This document shows positions 1-7,297 of a stretch of 17,352 nucleotides of DNA, piece after piece. Made by a program: the position numbers and the translations under genes. Numbering within the stretch: position 1 is the stretch's first letter; each line of letters opens with the position of its first letter. Source of the stretch: Oscillospiraceae bacterium (lineage in GTDB: Bacteria > Bacillota > Clostridia > Oscillospirales > Acutalibacteraceae); the NCBI GenBank assembly GCA_003499325.1, contig DNIP01000021.1, positions 4,905 to 22,256 of the forward strand, given 5' to 3'. A model generated the notes under the pieces. That model saw only the letters and a program-made list of their open reading frames with translations. It made no database searches and was not told the origin of the DNA.

Positions 1-1086
1 AACAAGTACGCCGAGGGCTACCCCTCTAAGCGTTACTACGGCGGCTGCTACGCGGTCGATATCGCCGAGGATATCGCGCGTGACCGTGCCTGCAAGCTGT
101 TCGGCGCGGAGCATGCCAACGTCCAGCCCCACTCCGGCTCTCAGGCGAACCAGACCGTCTACTTCGCGATGCTCGAGCCGGGCGATACCGTCATGGGCAT
201 GAGCCTTTCTGAGGGCGGTCACCTGACCCATGGCTCACCCGTCAATCTCAGCGGCAAATACTTCAACTTTGTCAGCTACGGCGTTGATCCCGTGACCCAC
301 CGCATCGACTATGATAAGGTACTCGAGATCGCCAAGGAATGTAAGCCGAAGATGATCGTCTGCGGCGCTTCCGCATATCCCCGCGCGATCGATTTCAAAA
401 AGTTCCGCGAGATCTGTGATGAGGTCGGCGCGCTGCTGATGGTCGATATGGCGCATATCGCGGGCTTGGTAGCCGGCGGTCAGCATGAGAACCCCGTACC
501 ATATTCCGATTTTGTCACCACCACCACTCATAAGACCCTTCGCGGTCCCCGCGGCGGTATGATCCTGTGCAAGGAAAAGTACGCCAAGGCGATCGACAAG
601 GCGCTGTTCCCCGGTATGCAGGGCGGCCCCTTGATGCACATCATCGCGGCGAAGGCGGTTTGCTTCAAGGAAGCCATGCAGCCTGAGTTTAAGGCGTATG
701 CCGAGCAGATCGTCAAGAACTGCAAGGCGCTGGCTGACGGCCTTACAAAGCGCGGTCACAAGCTCGTATCCGGCGGCACCGACAACCATGTCATGCTGAT
801 GGATCTGCGCGAGGACGGCGTGACCGGCAAGGAGCTGGAGCACAATCTCGACGAGGTACATATCACCGTCAACAAGAACACCATCCCCGGCGAGCCGCTC
901 TCTCCGTTCGTCACCTCCGGTATCCGTATCGGTACCGCCGCCGTGACCACCCGCGGTCTTGTCGAAGAGGATATGGACGTCATCGCCGAGTGCATCAGCC
1001 TCGTCATCAAGGACTTTGAAGGCAACAAGGAGAAGGTCAACGAGATGGTAGCGGCACTGTGCGAGAAGTATCCGCTGTATGAATAA
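1..1086 (+). CDS. glyA: Serine hydroxymethyltransferase, 5' end outside window
   Basis: This PLP enzyme interconverts serine plus tetrahydrofolate with glycine plus 5,10-methylene-tetrahydrofolate in the cytosol and feeds one-carbon metabolism. The frame is open from base 1, so the gene starts upstream of the window; 361 residues are visible. By comparison with the E. coli enzyme about 50 N-terminal residues are missing. The first visible residues read [16 protein letters not shown], a hallmark of the substrate-binding N-terminal part. HSGSQAN follows, then the motif [15 protein letters not shown], whose lysine (visible residue 178, bases 532-534) is the expected PLP Schiff-base lysine. Near the C-terminus [11 protein letters not shown] and [12 protein letters not shown] are the expected folate/active-site segments. 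The stop is TAA at 1084-1086. No lesion is seen and identification is essentially certain. A foldback repeat separates it from rarA, and I see no clear terminator of its own. Confidence 0.97.
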   Translation, partial: NKYAEGYPSKRYYGGCYAVDIAEDIARDRACKLFGAEHANVQPHSGSQANQTVYFAMLEPGDTVMGMSLSEGGHLTHGSPVNLSGKYFNFVSYGVDPVTHRIDYDKVLEIAKECKPKMIVCGASAYPRAIDFKKFREICDEVGALLMVDMAHIAGLVAGGQHENPVPYSDFVTTTTHKTLRGPRGGMILCKEKYAKAIDKALFPGMQGGPLMHIIAAKAVCFKEAMQPEFKAYAEQIVKNCKALADGLTKRGHKLVSGGTDNHVMLMDLREDGVTGKELEHNLDEVHITVNKNTIPGEPLSPFVTSGIRIGTAAVTTRGLVEEDMDVIAECISLVIKDFEGNKEKVNEMVAALCEKYPLYE

Positions 1087-1106
1087 TATTTCGAGAAATA
1101 ATTACT

Positions 1107-1232
1107 GAAAACTTAACATTGAAAAATGAATAATATATGGCGGGACACCCGCACCCGAATAGTATTGTTCGAGCGCAGCGAGTGACCGCCATTATTCATT
1201 ATTCAGTTTTCAGTTTTCAATTTTCAATATTC
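1107..1232. repeat. Foldback element with 7-bp repeat arms (locus A)
   Basis: Between glyA and rarA lie two arms built from 7-bp units around a roughly 56-bp core. The left arm (1107-1134) has four units, including GAAAACT and, nearest the core, GAATAAT. The right arm (1191-1232) has six units in the opposite orientation (two ATTATTC, two AGTTTTC, one AATTTTC, one AATATTC). Its reverse complement runs GAATATT to GAATAAT toward the core. The arms are therefore imperfect inverted repeats, closed by ATGGCGG (1137-1143) and CCGCCAT (1186-1192). The core holds two small hairpins: GCGGG-ACA-CCCGC (1140-1152) and CGAATA-GTAT-TGTTCG (1156-1171). The right arm stops about 10 bp before the rarA ribosome-binding site. 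The periodicity is read directly; the function is unknown. Being a transcribed hairpin or a MITE-like insertion are both possible. Confidence 0.8.
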
Positions 1233-1254
1233 ACTTTTTTCCGGAGGAAAAACC

Positions 1255-2517
1255 ATGAACACGCCCCTTGCCGACAGACTGCGTCCCGAATCCCTCGATG
1301 ATATCGTGGGACAAAAGGAGCTCTTAGCTCCCGGACGGCCGCTGAGAAAGATCATCGAAAGCGGCAATATCCCCAACTTAATATTCTACGGCCCGTCGGG
1401 CGTGGGGAAAACGACCCTCGCCTCCTACATCGCGCGGATTACCAACCGCAGCTTCAAGAAGCTCAACGGCACCACCGCCTCGACCGCCGATATCAAGGAC
1501 ATCGTGTCTTCGTTAAATACCTTTGAGGGCATCAACGGCGTGCTGCTCTATCTCGACGAGATCCAGTATCTCAACAAAAAGCAGCAGCAGACCCTGCTCG
1601 AGTTCATTGAGAACGGCTCCATCACCCTGATCGCCTCCACGACCGAGAATCCGTATTTCTATATTTATAACGCGATCCTCTCGCGCTCGACGGTGTTCGA
1701 GTTCCGTCCCGTTGAGCCTGACGAGGTCATGAAAGCCATCGACAGAGCCGTCCGCGTGCTGGGTGAGGAGAAGGGGAAGGAGATCGAATTCTCCGACGAG
1801 GCAAAGGCGCATATCTGCTCCGCCTGCGGCGGCGACGTGAGAAAGTCGCTTAACGCCGTGGAGCTTTGCGTTTTGGCGGGGGAGGAAGATGAGGTCATCC
1901 GCGTCGATGAGGAGCTCGCAAAGTCGCTGACCCAGCGCTCCGGCGCGCGCTATGACCGCGACGGCGATTCGCACTACGATGTGATCTCCGCCTACCAAAA
2001 GAGTATGCGCGGCTCGGATGTGGATGCGGCGCTGTTCTATCTGGCGCGTCTGGTGGAGGCGGGCGACCTGATCTCCGCGTGCCGCAGACTGGTCGTGTGC
2101 GCGTGCGAGGACGTCGGACTGGCGTACCCGCAGATCATCCCGATCGTCAAGTCCTGCGTCGATATTGCGATGCAGGTCGGCTTCCCTGAGGCGCGGATCC
2201 CGCTTGCCGACGCGGTGATCATGGTGTGTCTGGCACCCAAGTCCAACTCGGGCGTGAACGCGATCTCGGCGGCGCAGGAGGATGTGCGCAAGGGGCTCGG
2301 TCAGGTCGTGCCGCGGCAGCTGCAAAACGTCCATGCCGACGGCGAGGAGCGCGACGTAAAGGGTCAGCACTATCTGTACCCCCACAGCTACCCCAACCAC
2401 TGGATCGATCAGCAGTATCTGCCCGACGATGTACGCGAGCATATTTATTACGAATTCGGCGACAACAAAACCGAACAGGCGTATAAAGCGTATTGGGACA
2501 AGATCAAGAACCGCTGA
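1255..2517 (+). CDS. rarA: RarA/MgsA-family AAA+ replication-recombination ATPase
   Basis: RarA (MgsA, the bacterial WRNIP1 relative) is a cytosolic tetrameric AAA+ ATPase that acts at stalled replication forks and gaps together with SSB and RecA. The 420 residues match the usual family length. Visible motifs are Walker A GPSGVGKTT (residues 46-54), Walker B LLYLDEIQYL (about 97-106), sensor 1 ASTTENP (127-133) and an arginine-finger candidate in ILSRST (R144). The C-terminal MgsA region includes HSYPNHWIDQQYLPD. The Walker B extension reads DEIQYLN rather than the DEIHRFN-like sequence common elsewhere, a conservative difference. The ATG at 1255 is well supported by GGAGG at 1243-1247. The upstream foldback repeat separates it from glyA, and a strong terminator follows at 2576-2612, so it is probably the last gene of its transcript. 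Confidence 0.95.
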   Translation: MNTPLADRLRPESLDDIVGQKELLAPGRPLRKIIESGNIPNLIFYGPSGVGKTTLASYIARITNRSFKKLNGTTASTADIKDIVSSLNTFEGINGVLLYLDEIQYLNKKQQQTLLEFIENGSITLIASTTENPYFYIYNAILSRSTVFEFRPVEPDEVMKAIDRAVRVLGEEKGKEIEFSDEAKAHICSACGGDVRKSLNAVELCVLAGEEDEVIRVDEELAKSLTQRSGARYDRDGDSHYDVISAYQKSMRGSDVDAALFYLARLVEAGDLISACRRLVVCACEDVGLAYPQIIPIVKSCVDIAMQVGFPEARIPLADAVIMVCLAPKSNSGVNAISAAQEDVRKGLGQVVPRQLQNVHADGEERDVKGQHYLYPHSYPNHWIDQQYLPDDVREHIYYEFGDNKTEQAYKAYWDKIKNR

Positions 2518-2575
2518 TTGGTGAAATTGCACATGGATCAACGGCTTTTTTATACAATAATACCAAAGGATTGTA

Positions 2576-2612
2576 CCGTGGTGAACCCGAGTGTTTACCA
2601 CGGCTATTTTTT
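2576..2612 (+). terminator. Intrinsic terminator after rarA
   Basis: An 11-bp stem (CCGTGGTGAAC with GTTTACCACGG, one G-U pair) closes a 6-nt loop and is followed by CTA and six T residues at 2607-2612. It separates rarA from the starch-gene promoter region. Confidence 0.9.
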
Positions 2613-2624
2613 GCCCAAATGCGC

Positions 2625-2642
2625 TTAGTGCACTATCACTAA
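2625..2642. promoter_or_regulatory. Small inverted repeat upstream of starch genes, possible operator
   Basis: TTAGTG (2625-2630) and CACTAA (2637-2642) form a perfect 6-bp inverted repeat with a 6-bp spacer. It lies about 60 bp upstream of the TTGACA box. Its position suits a regulator-binding site for the starch operon, but a 6-bp half-site can arise by chance and no regulator is encoded in the window. Confidence 0.25.
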
Positions 2643-2703
2643 AAATCAGAGAATTATTTGTACAAATTAAAGGAAAGCATTTTTCTGTTCAAGAAAATTA
2701 AAT

Positions 2704-2731
2704 TTGACATTTTTAGGTATAATAATAATAA
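2704..2731 (+). promoter_or_regulatory. Probable sigma-A promoter for the starch operon
   Basis: A perfect TTGACA (2704-2709) is followed by a run of TATAATAATAATAA. The TATAAT at 2718-2723 is only 8 bp from the -35 box, too close to be its partner. TAATAA at 2726-2731, with a 16-bp spacer, is the best-placed -10 box. The surrounding 130 bp is very AT-rich compared with the genes. Transcription would start near 2738 and give a leader of about 40 nt before the first gene. Confidence 0.6.
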
Positions 2732-2749
2732 CTAGGATTAGGTACTAGT
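2731..2749. promoter_or_regulatory. Inverted repeat at the predicted transcription start
   Basis: ACTAG (2731-2735) and CTAGT (2745-2749) form an inverted repeat with a 9-bp spacer, lying over the predicted +1 of the starch operon. An operator at the start site would be a typical repressor position, but the half-sites are short, so this is a weak inference. Confidence 0.25.
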
Positions 2750-2779
2750 CAAAATTAACATGAAAAGGAGGGAACTATC

Positions 2780-4522
2780 ATGGGAATGAAAGGTAAACAG
2801 ACCAAGCGCGCAGTATCCCTTTTACTGTGTCTGACGCTGCTTGTATCCATGCTGGCACTGGCTGTCTCCGTACGCGCGGCAGACGTCGACGACAGCGCGG
2901 CTACAGGCGCCGATACCTATTATCTGTGGGGTGAGAACAGCAATTCTCCGAACTTCAGCGGCACCACCCCGACAGGTACATTTACTTATGATAGCTCAAA
3001 AGGCTACTACTACTATGACCTCAGCGGGTCAAGCGGCGACTACTGCTTTGTTGTGTCGAAGATATCGAACTCCGCCAACTCGGCAGTTAAGACGCCCGCA
3101 GTGCAGAAGATCGCCAGCGCAGGCTCTTACTACCTGTCCTCGGGCAACTACCACGGCTTCAACTGTATCCACCTGTGGAATCCGAGCGGCGACACCATCC
3201 GCATCAGCTTTGCGTCCGAATCAGCGGGTCTCACCGCGGTAAAAGCGGGCAGTGAAGCGGCTACCCAGGCGCCCACCACCGCGCCGACGCCCACCACACC
3301 CAAGCCCACTCAGGGCGGCGGTACCACTCCGACAACGCCTCAGCCCACTCAGGGCGGTTCCACCACGGACAAGAATTATATCTACTGTGAGAACGAGGCA
3401 GGCTGGGGTTCCGTATACGCTTATATGTGGAACAGTGATAGCGACAAAAACCATGAGTGGCCGGGCGTGAAGATGACCAACATCGGCGGCAATATCTGGC
3501 GCTATGAGTTCACGAAGAGCTATGCGAAGATCATCTTCAATATCGGCAGCAACCAAACCCAGACCGGTGATATGAGCTTCCCCGGCGCAGGCTATATCTA
3601 CAACAACAAGACCAACGAGTGGAGTATCTATGATACCTCGCCCCTGCAGGTATCGTCCTATGCGACCGATCTTGCGTCTCCCCAGTATAACGGCGTAGGC
3701 ATCACCCTTTCGGCTCAGGCCGAGGGAGAGGGAACGGTCTACTACAAGTTCTCTGTCACCAACGGCAGCAGCACCACGGTTCTGTCCCCTCTCAGCACCG
3801 CTGACAAGGTGCTGTGGACGCCGCAGACAGCAGGCACCTACACCCTGACCTACGACTTCAAGGACGCCAAGGGCAACACCAACCGGCGCACCAAGGAGTA
3901 TGTCATCGAGGACGGCAGCTCTGTTGTCGCACCCTTCATCAAGACCGTCACCCCGAACAGCGGTGATATCCAGAACAATACCAATGTGCAGATCCAGGTA
4001 GCGGCAGGCGGCGGTCATACCGGCACCAACCTGCTCTTCTACAAGTACACCATCAAGAACCCGTCCGGCGATACCGCGAATGTTCCGTATTACACCCGTA
4101 ATACGACCTACACCTTCAAGCCGACCGCACTCGGACTGCATACCCTGACCATCAACGTACAGGGCTCCGATAACAAGACCATCGAGCGCTCGTATCTCTT
4201 CAACAGCGTCGGCGCGGTCACTCCGACCACACCGCCCGAGACCCAGGCCGATGTTCAGCCCACTCAGGCGCCTCCTACACCGACTCAGGCTGCCACAGAA
4301 GCGGCTCAGCCCGTTCGCTACGGCGACGCTGACGAAGACGGCAAGATCAGTATCCTTGACGCTGCTGTTATTCAGCGCTCCATAGCAGGCATCGCAATGA
4401 CAAAACCCTGCAACGAGCGCAACGCCGATGTTGACGGCGACGGCAAGGTCACGATCCGCGACGTTTTGACCATCCAGCGTTATCTGGTTGGTATCATTAA
4501 CAAATTCCCCGCAGAATCTTAA
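2780..4522 (+). CDS. Secreted dockerin-bearing starch-binding protein with CBM26-like module
   Basis: This 580-residue exported protein has no recognisable catalytic domain and probably binds starch while docking onto a cohesin scaffold, as in the amylosome of Ruminococcus bromii. A signal peptide spans residues 1-33 (hydrophobic core about 12-30, cleavage after VRA). Residues about 46-155 form an aromatic-rich domain I cannot assign. A Thr/Pro linker (about 158-196, with two PTQGG motifs) leads to a CBM26-like module (about 199-285; AGWGSVYAYMWNSDS, WPGVKM, NEWSIYD). Two Ig-like beta domains follow (about 290-378 and 384-476), then a second Thr/Pro linker. A type I dockerin (512-580) has two calcium loops, DADEDGKISILD (516-527) and DVDGDGKVTIRD (550-561), each followed by the helix motif IQR. 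The start is fixed by AGGAGGG at 2766-2772. It lies 16 bp upstream of the amylase and is almost certainly co-transcribed with it. The matching scaffoldin is not in the window. Confidence 0.88.
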   Translation: MGMKGKQTKRAVSLLLCLTLLVSMLALAVSVRAADVDDSAATGADTYYLWGENSNSPNFSGTTPTGTFTYDSSKGYYYYDLSGSSGDYCFVVSKISNSANSAVKTPAVQKIASAGSYYLSSGNYHGFNCIHLWNPSGDTIRISFASESAGLTAVKAGSEAATQAPTTAPTPTTPKPTQGGGTTPTTPQPTQGGSTTDKNYIYCENEAGWGSVYAYMWNSDSDKNHEWPGVKMTNIGGNIWRYEFTKSYAKIIFNIGSNQTQTGDMSFPGAGYIYNNKTNEWSIYDTSPLQVSSYATDLASPQYNGVGITLSAQAEGEGTVYYKFSVTNGSSTTVLSPLSTADKVLWTPQTAGTYTLTYDFKDAKGNTNRRTKEYVIEDGSSVVAPFIKTVTPNSGDIQNNTNVQIQVAAGGGHTGTNLLFYKYTIKNPSGDTANVPYYTRNTTYTFKPTALGLHTLTINVQGSDNKTIERSYLFNSVGAVTPTTPPETQADVQPTQAPPTPTQAATEAAQPVRYGDADEDGKISILDAAVIQRSIAGIAMTKPCNERNADVDGDGKVTIRDVLTIQRYLVGIINKFPAES

Positions 4523-4538
4523 AAGGAGGTAACAGATT

Positions 4539-6911
4539 ATGAAGAAATTTTCTCGTGTTCTGGCACTGCTCATGTGCCTTGCGCTGATCATCTCTGCTGC
4601 TGTTATCTCTGCACAGGCGGCGGATGAAGAGCTCGCCGATGCTGCGGCAGATACCGATATCGCGGATACCGGCGCCGACAGCATCATCATCCATGTGGAC
4701 AGCCCCGACAAGGTGCCCTACATCTACTACTGGAACGCGCTTCCGACCAACAAGGAATGTGCTTATCCCGGCGTTAAGATGTCCAGAGATACCCTTCAGG
4801 CAGGCGGCACATGGTACACCTATACTTTCGCTAACACTTCCAAGATCAACCTCCTGCTGACCGACGGCACACAGAATCTGTCCGGACAGATCAGCAAGGA
4901 GCTCACCCGTACGACCGGTGAGTGGTGGTACAGAAACGGACGTTTCAGCAAGAAGAATCCGTATGAGGCGGATGATTACACGTCTGTTGATATGCGTCAG
5001 GATACCATCTACTTCGTCATCACCACCCGTTTCTATGACGGCGACACCGGCAACAACGTCCATTGCTGGGATGACGCTAAGGCGAACAACCCCGATTCCG
5101 ACCCCGCATGGCGCGGCGACTTCAAGGGCCTTGCCGATAAGCTCGACTACATCAAGGCGCTGGGCTTCTCCGCGGTCTGGATCACCCCCGTTGTCGAGAA
5201 CGCGTCCGGCTATGACTACCACGGCTATCACGCGCTCGACTTCTCCAAGGTTGACCCGAGATATGAGAGTGACGACTTCACCTATGAGGATCTGATCGCC
5301 GCCGCTCATGAAAAGGGCATGAAGATCGTACAGGACGTTGTATGGAACCACACCTCTAACTTCGGTGAGGCTCACCTCGCGCCGCTGTTCACCAAGAACT
5401 ATGACGCTGATCTTGCCGATATCGAGGCTTGCATGGTTCCCTCCGAGGAGCTGCTCAGCTACAACAATGTCAGAACCGCGCAGGAGTACTATAACCTCAA
5501 GCCCCAGCAGCAGTATGACTCCCGTCTGCAGCTGATGAAGCAGACCCAGGGCTTCACCGATATGGTCTCTTATGACAAGGTCAGCAACCCCAATAACTAC
5601 TTCCACAACGGTTATTTCGCCAGCCTGAACTGGGATGACTGGACCTGTAAGTTCTGCCAGATCGCGGGCGACTGCGTTGACCTGAATACCGAGAACAAGG
5701 CGGTTGCGGATTACACCGTAGACGCGTATGCGAACTACCTCGACATGGGTGTTGACGCTTTCCGCGTCGATACCGTCCGCCACATCCCCCGACTCTCCCT
5801 GAATAAGTGGTACAACGACCAGATCAACGCCGCGGCGAAGGCTTCCGGCAACAACAACTTCTACATGTTCGGTGAGGTTTGCTGCCGATTCAGCCAGACA
5901 TGGTATCGCGACAACGCCGCCGAATCCGTCCAGTTCTATACTTGGGATGATTCCGCTGCCGACCTTGCGAAGCTCTCCGACGGCACCGATCCCGCTACCA
6001 TCAAGAAGAATCTTGAGAACACCATCACCTACAGTGAGAACCACGTTAGCACCTCCGGTCAGCCGACCTCTCAGAATGCGTTCCTCAACGGCATCAACTA
6101 CCGTACTCCCGACTATTCCAAGAGCTCCGGCATGGGCGTCATCGACTTCACCATGCACTGGCAGTTTGACTCCGCTTCCGGCGCGTTCGGCGCGGCACTC
6201 GGTCAGGATCAGTACAACAACGACGCTACCTGGAACGTCACCTATGTGGAATCTCACGACTATGCTCCCGACCAGAACCAGACCCAGCGCTTTACCGGCG
6301 GTACCCAGACATGGGCAGAGAACCTCGACCTGATGTTCACCTTCCGCGGTATTCCGTGTCTGTACTACGGCGGTGAGGTAGAGTTCCAGAAGGGCTGCCG
6401 CATCGACGAAGGTCCCAACATCTCTCTGGCGAACTCCGGCCGTGCGTACTTTGGTGATTATCTCGAGGGCTCCGTCAACACTACCGGCTTCTCGCAGTAT
6501 AACAATGCGACCGGTACGATGGCGAGCACCCTGAACAGCACGCTGTCTAAGCACCTGCAGAAGCTCAACGCGATCCGTCGCGCCGTACCCGCTCTGCAGA
6601 TGGGTCAGTACACCACCAACAGCAACTATGTCAGCGGTAACATGGCTTACATCAGACGCTACACCGGCAACTACAACGGCAAGAACGTTGACTCCCTCGC
6701 CTGTGTATCCGTCACTGACGGCGCTACCTTCAAGAATATCCCCAACGGCACCTATGTCGACGCTGTCACCGGTACCAAGAAGACCGTCACCAACGGTACG
6801 CTGAGCGTAGAATCCACCGGTAAGGGTAACATGCGCGTATACGTTCTGCAGAACAGCTCCTCTACCGTCACCGGCGCGATAGGCCCCTCCGGTCAGACTT
6901 ACCTCAAGTAA
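4539..6911 (+). CDS. Secreted GH13 alpha-amylase-family enzyme with N-terminal starch-binding-like domain
   Basis: This enzyme is predicted to hydrolyse alpha-1,4 linkages (possibly also alpha-1,6) in starch or maltodextrins outside the cell. A signal peptide spans residues 1-28 (cleavage after AQA). A CBM26-like module (about 48-140; YIYYWNALP, AYPGVKM, GEWWYRNG) precedes the GH13 barrel (about 150-680). The conserved regions are intact: DVVWNH (266-271), VDAFRVDTVRH with nucleophile D411 and H415, FGEV with acid/base E446, and VESHD with D574. VDLN (380-383) occupies the family's fifth region. A C-terminal beta domain (about 690-790) ends the protein. There is no dockerin, sortase signal or transmembrane anchor, unlike its neighbour. 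Five cysteines cluster around the active-site strands (C370, C373, C379, C448, C449), which is unusual. The ribosome-binding site AAAGGAGGT sits in the 16-bp gap after the dockerin gene. Exact specificity cannot be read from the sequence. Confidence 0.92.
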   Translation: MKKFSRVLALLMCLALIISAAVISAQAADEELADAAADTDIADTGADSIIIHVDSPDKVPYIYYWNALPTNKECAYPGVKMSRDTLQAGGTWYTYTFANTSKINLLLTDGTQNLSGQISKELTRTTGEWWYRNGRFSKKNPYEADDYTSVDMRQDTIYFVITTRFYDGDTGNNVHCWDDAKANNPDSDPAWRGDFKGLADKLDYIKALGFSAVWITPVVENASGYDYHGYHALDFSKVDPRYESDDFTYEDLIAAAHEKGMKIVQDVVWNHTSNFGEAHLAPLFTKNYDADLADIEACMVPSEELLSYNNVRTAQEYYNLKPQQQYDSRLQLMKQTQGFTDMVSYDKVSNPNNYFHNGYFASLNWDDWTCKFCQIAGDCVDLNTENKAVADYTVDAYANYLDMGVDAFRVDTVRHIPRLSLNKWYNDQINAAAKASGNNNFYMFGEVCCRFSQTWYRDNAAESVQFYTWDDSAADLAKLSDGTDPATIKKNLENTITYSENHVSTSGQPTSQNAFLNGINYRTPDYSKSSGMGVIDFTMHWQFDSASGAFGAALGQDQYNNDATWNVTYVESHDYAPDQNQTQRFTGGTQTWAENLDLMFTFRGIPCLYYGGEVEFQKGCRIDEGPNISLANSGRAYFGDYLEGSVNTTGFSQYNNATGTMASTLNSTLSKHLQKLNAIRRAVPALQMGQYTTNSNYVSGNMAYIRRYTGNYNGKNVDSLACVSVTDGATFKNIPNGTYVDAVTGTKKTVTNGTLSVESTGKGNMRVYVLQNSSSTVTGAIGPSGQTYLK

Positions 6912-6980
6912 TGGAATGATCGAGTGATTGCAAGGCTCACAAGAGTCCCGGCAATTTTGGTTGAATCCAATGATCCTATG

Positions 6981-7012
6981 AGCTCCCCTTCCTGTAAGGG
7001 GAGCTTTTGTTT
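6981..7012 (+). terminator. Intrinsic terminator of the starch operon
   Basis: A perfect 10-bp stem, AGCTCCCCTT with AAGGGGAGCT, closes a CCTGT loop and is followed by TTTGTTT. It lies 69 bp after the amylase stop and no gene intervenes. Confidence 0.95.
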
Positions 7013-7018
7013 GCGGAT

Positions 7019-7053
7019 GAATACTGAAAACTGAATACTGAAGAGCGAATAAT
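7019..7053 (+). repeat. Short 7-bp repeat array (locus D)
   Basis: Five consecutive 7-bp units follow directly after the amylase terminator: GAATACT, GAAAACT, GAATACT, GAAGAGC and GAATAAT. Each matches the degenerate consensus G-R-W-N-A-N-Y shared by the other arrays of this window. As in the locus A arms, the unit nearest the inner side is GAATAAT. No opposite arm is found downstream, so this looks like a half element, or one whose other arm was lost or replaced by the inverted-repeat element starting 30 bp on. Confidence 0.7.
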
Positions 7054-7083
7054 AAAGGATGATAAAACAGCGACGTAGAATTA

Positions 7084-7240
7084 TACTAAGTTTCCATTAA
7101 ACGCTTTAACAAATTTATTAACGGGAAATTTCGTAGAACGAGGCGGACGACGCAGGCAGGCTGGCGCCTGGCAAGGAGGACAACGAAGTTATACGGAATT
7201 TAACGCAATAAATGTTAAAGTGTTTTAATGAAACTTAGTA
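7084..7240. mobile_element. MITE-like inverted-repeat element, about 157 bp, non-coding
   Basis: The ends TACTAAGTTTC (7084-7094) and GAAACTTAGTA (7230-7240) are perfect inverted repeats. The arms keep pairing inward for about 55-60 nt with few mismatches and short gaps (CTTTAACA, TTTATT, then AAATTTCGTAGAAC against AAATTCCGTATAAC). The centre is GC-rich and holds CAGGC-TGGC-GCCTG. There is no ORF of useful length. The ends can be read as CTAAG...CTTAG flanked by TA, or as flanked by a 3-bp TTA direct repeat (7081-7083, 7241-7243). A TA flank would suit a Tc1/mariner/IS630-mobilised miniature element. The structure is seen directly; the mobility is inferred. Confidence 0.65.
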
Positions 7241-7250
7241 TTAATCATAA

Positions 7251-7271
7251 AAAAAGCGGCGCGCCGCCTTT
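7251..7271 (-). terminator. GC palindrome, terminator-like for minus-strand transcripts
   Basis: A perfect 12-bp palindrome, GCGGCGCGCCGC (7256-7267), is preceded by a run of A. Read on the minus strand it becomes a GC hairpin followed by seven or so T residues, a typical intrinsic terminator. No minus-strand gene lies nearby on the right; it may block antisense transcripts out of aspS or belong to the adjacent inverted-repeat element. Confidence 0.45.
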
Positions 7272-7297
7272 ACTTTGGGGGGAGGTTGTGATATAAT
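7269..7297 (+). promoter_or_regulatory. Probable aspS promoter
   Basis: TATAAT at 7292-7297 is a perfect -10 box. TTTACT at 7269-7274, 17 bp upstream, is a fair -35 box (four of six matches to TTGACA). The start would be near 7304, giving a leader of about 95 nt before aspS. I looked in that leader for a T-box (the GGTGG...ACCGCG class of motif) and found none. A small hairpin, GCGG...CCGC, is the only structure seen. Confidence 0.65.

Noticed and set aside
1..1086. glyA as a truncated pseudogene
   Set aside because: The frame is open to the first base and the motifs are intact; truncation is only the window edge. The same holds for adhE at the other end.
6249..6263. Defective catalytic region IV in the amylase (VESHD instead of NHD)
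   Set aside because: The essential His and Asp are present, and Ser in place of Asn occurs in other GH13 enzymes, so this does not indicate loss of activity.
4497..6554. Long minus-strand open frame opposite the amylase (and similar ones opposite the dockerin gene, glyA, aspS and gatB)
   Set aside because: They mirror strongly coding GC-rich genes, lack ribosome-binding sites and encode Val/Leu/Arg-rich sequence without family features. They are composition effects.
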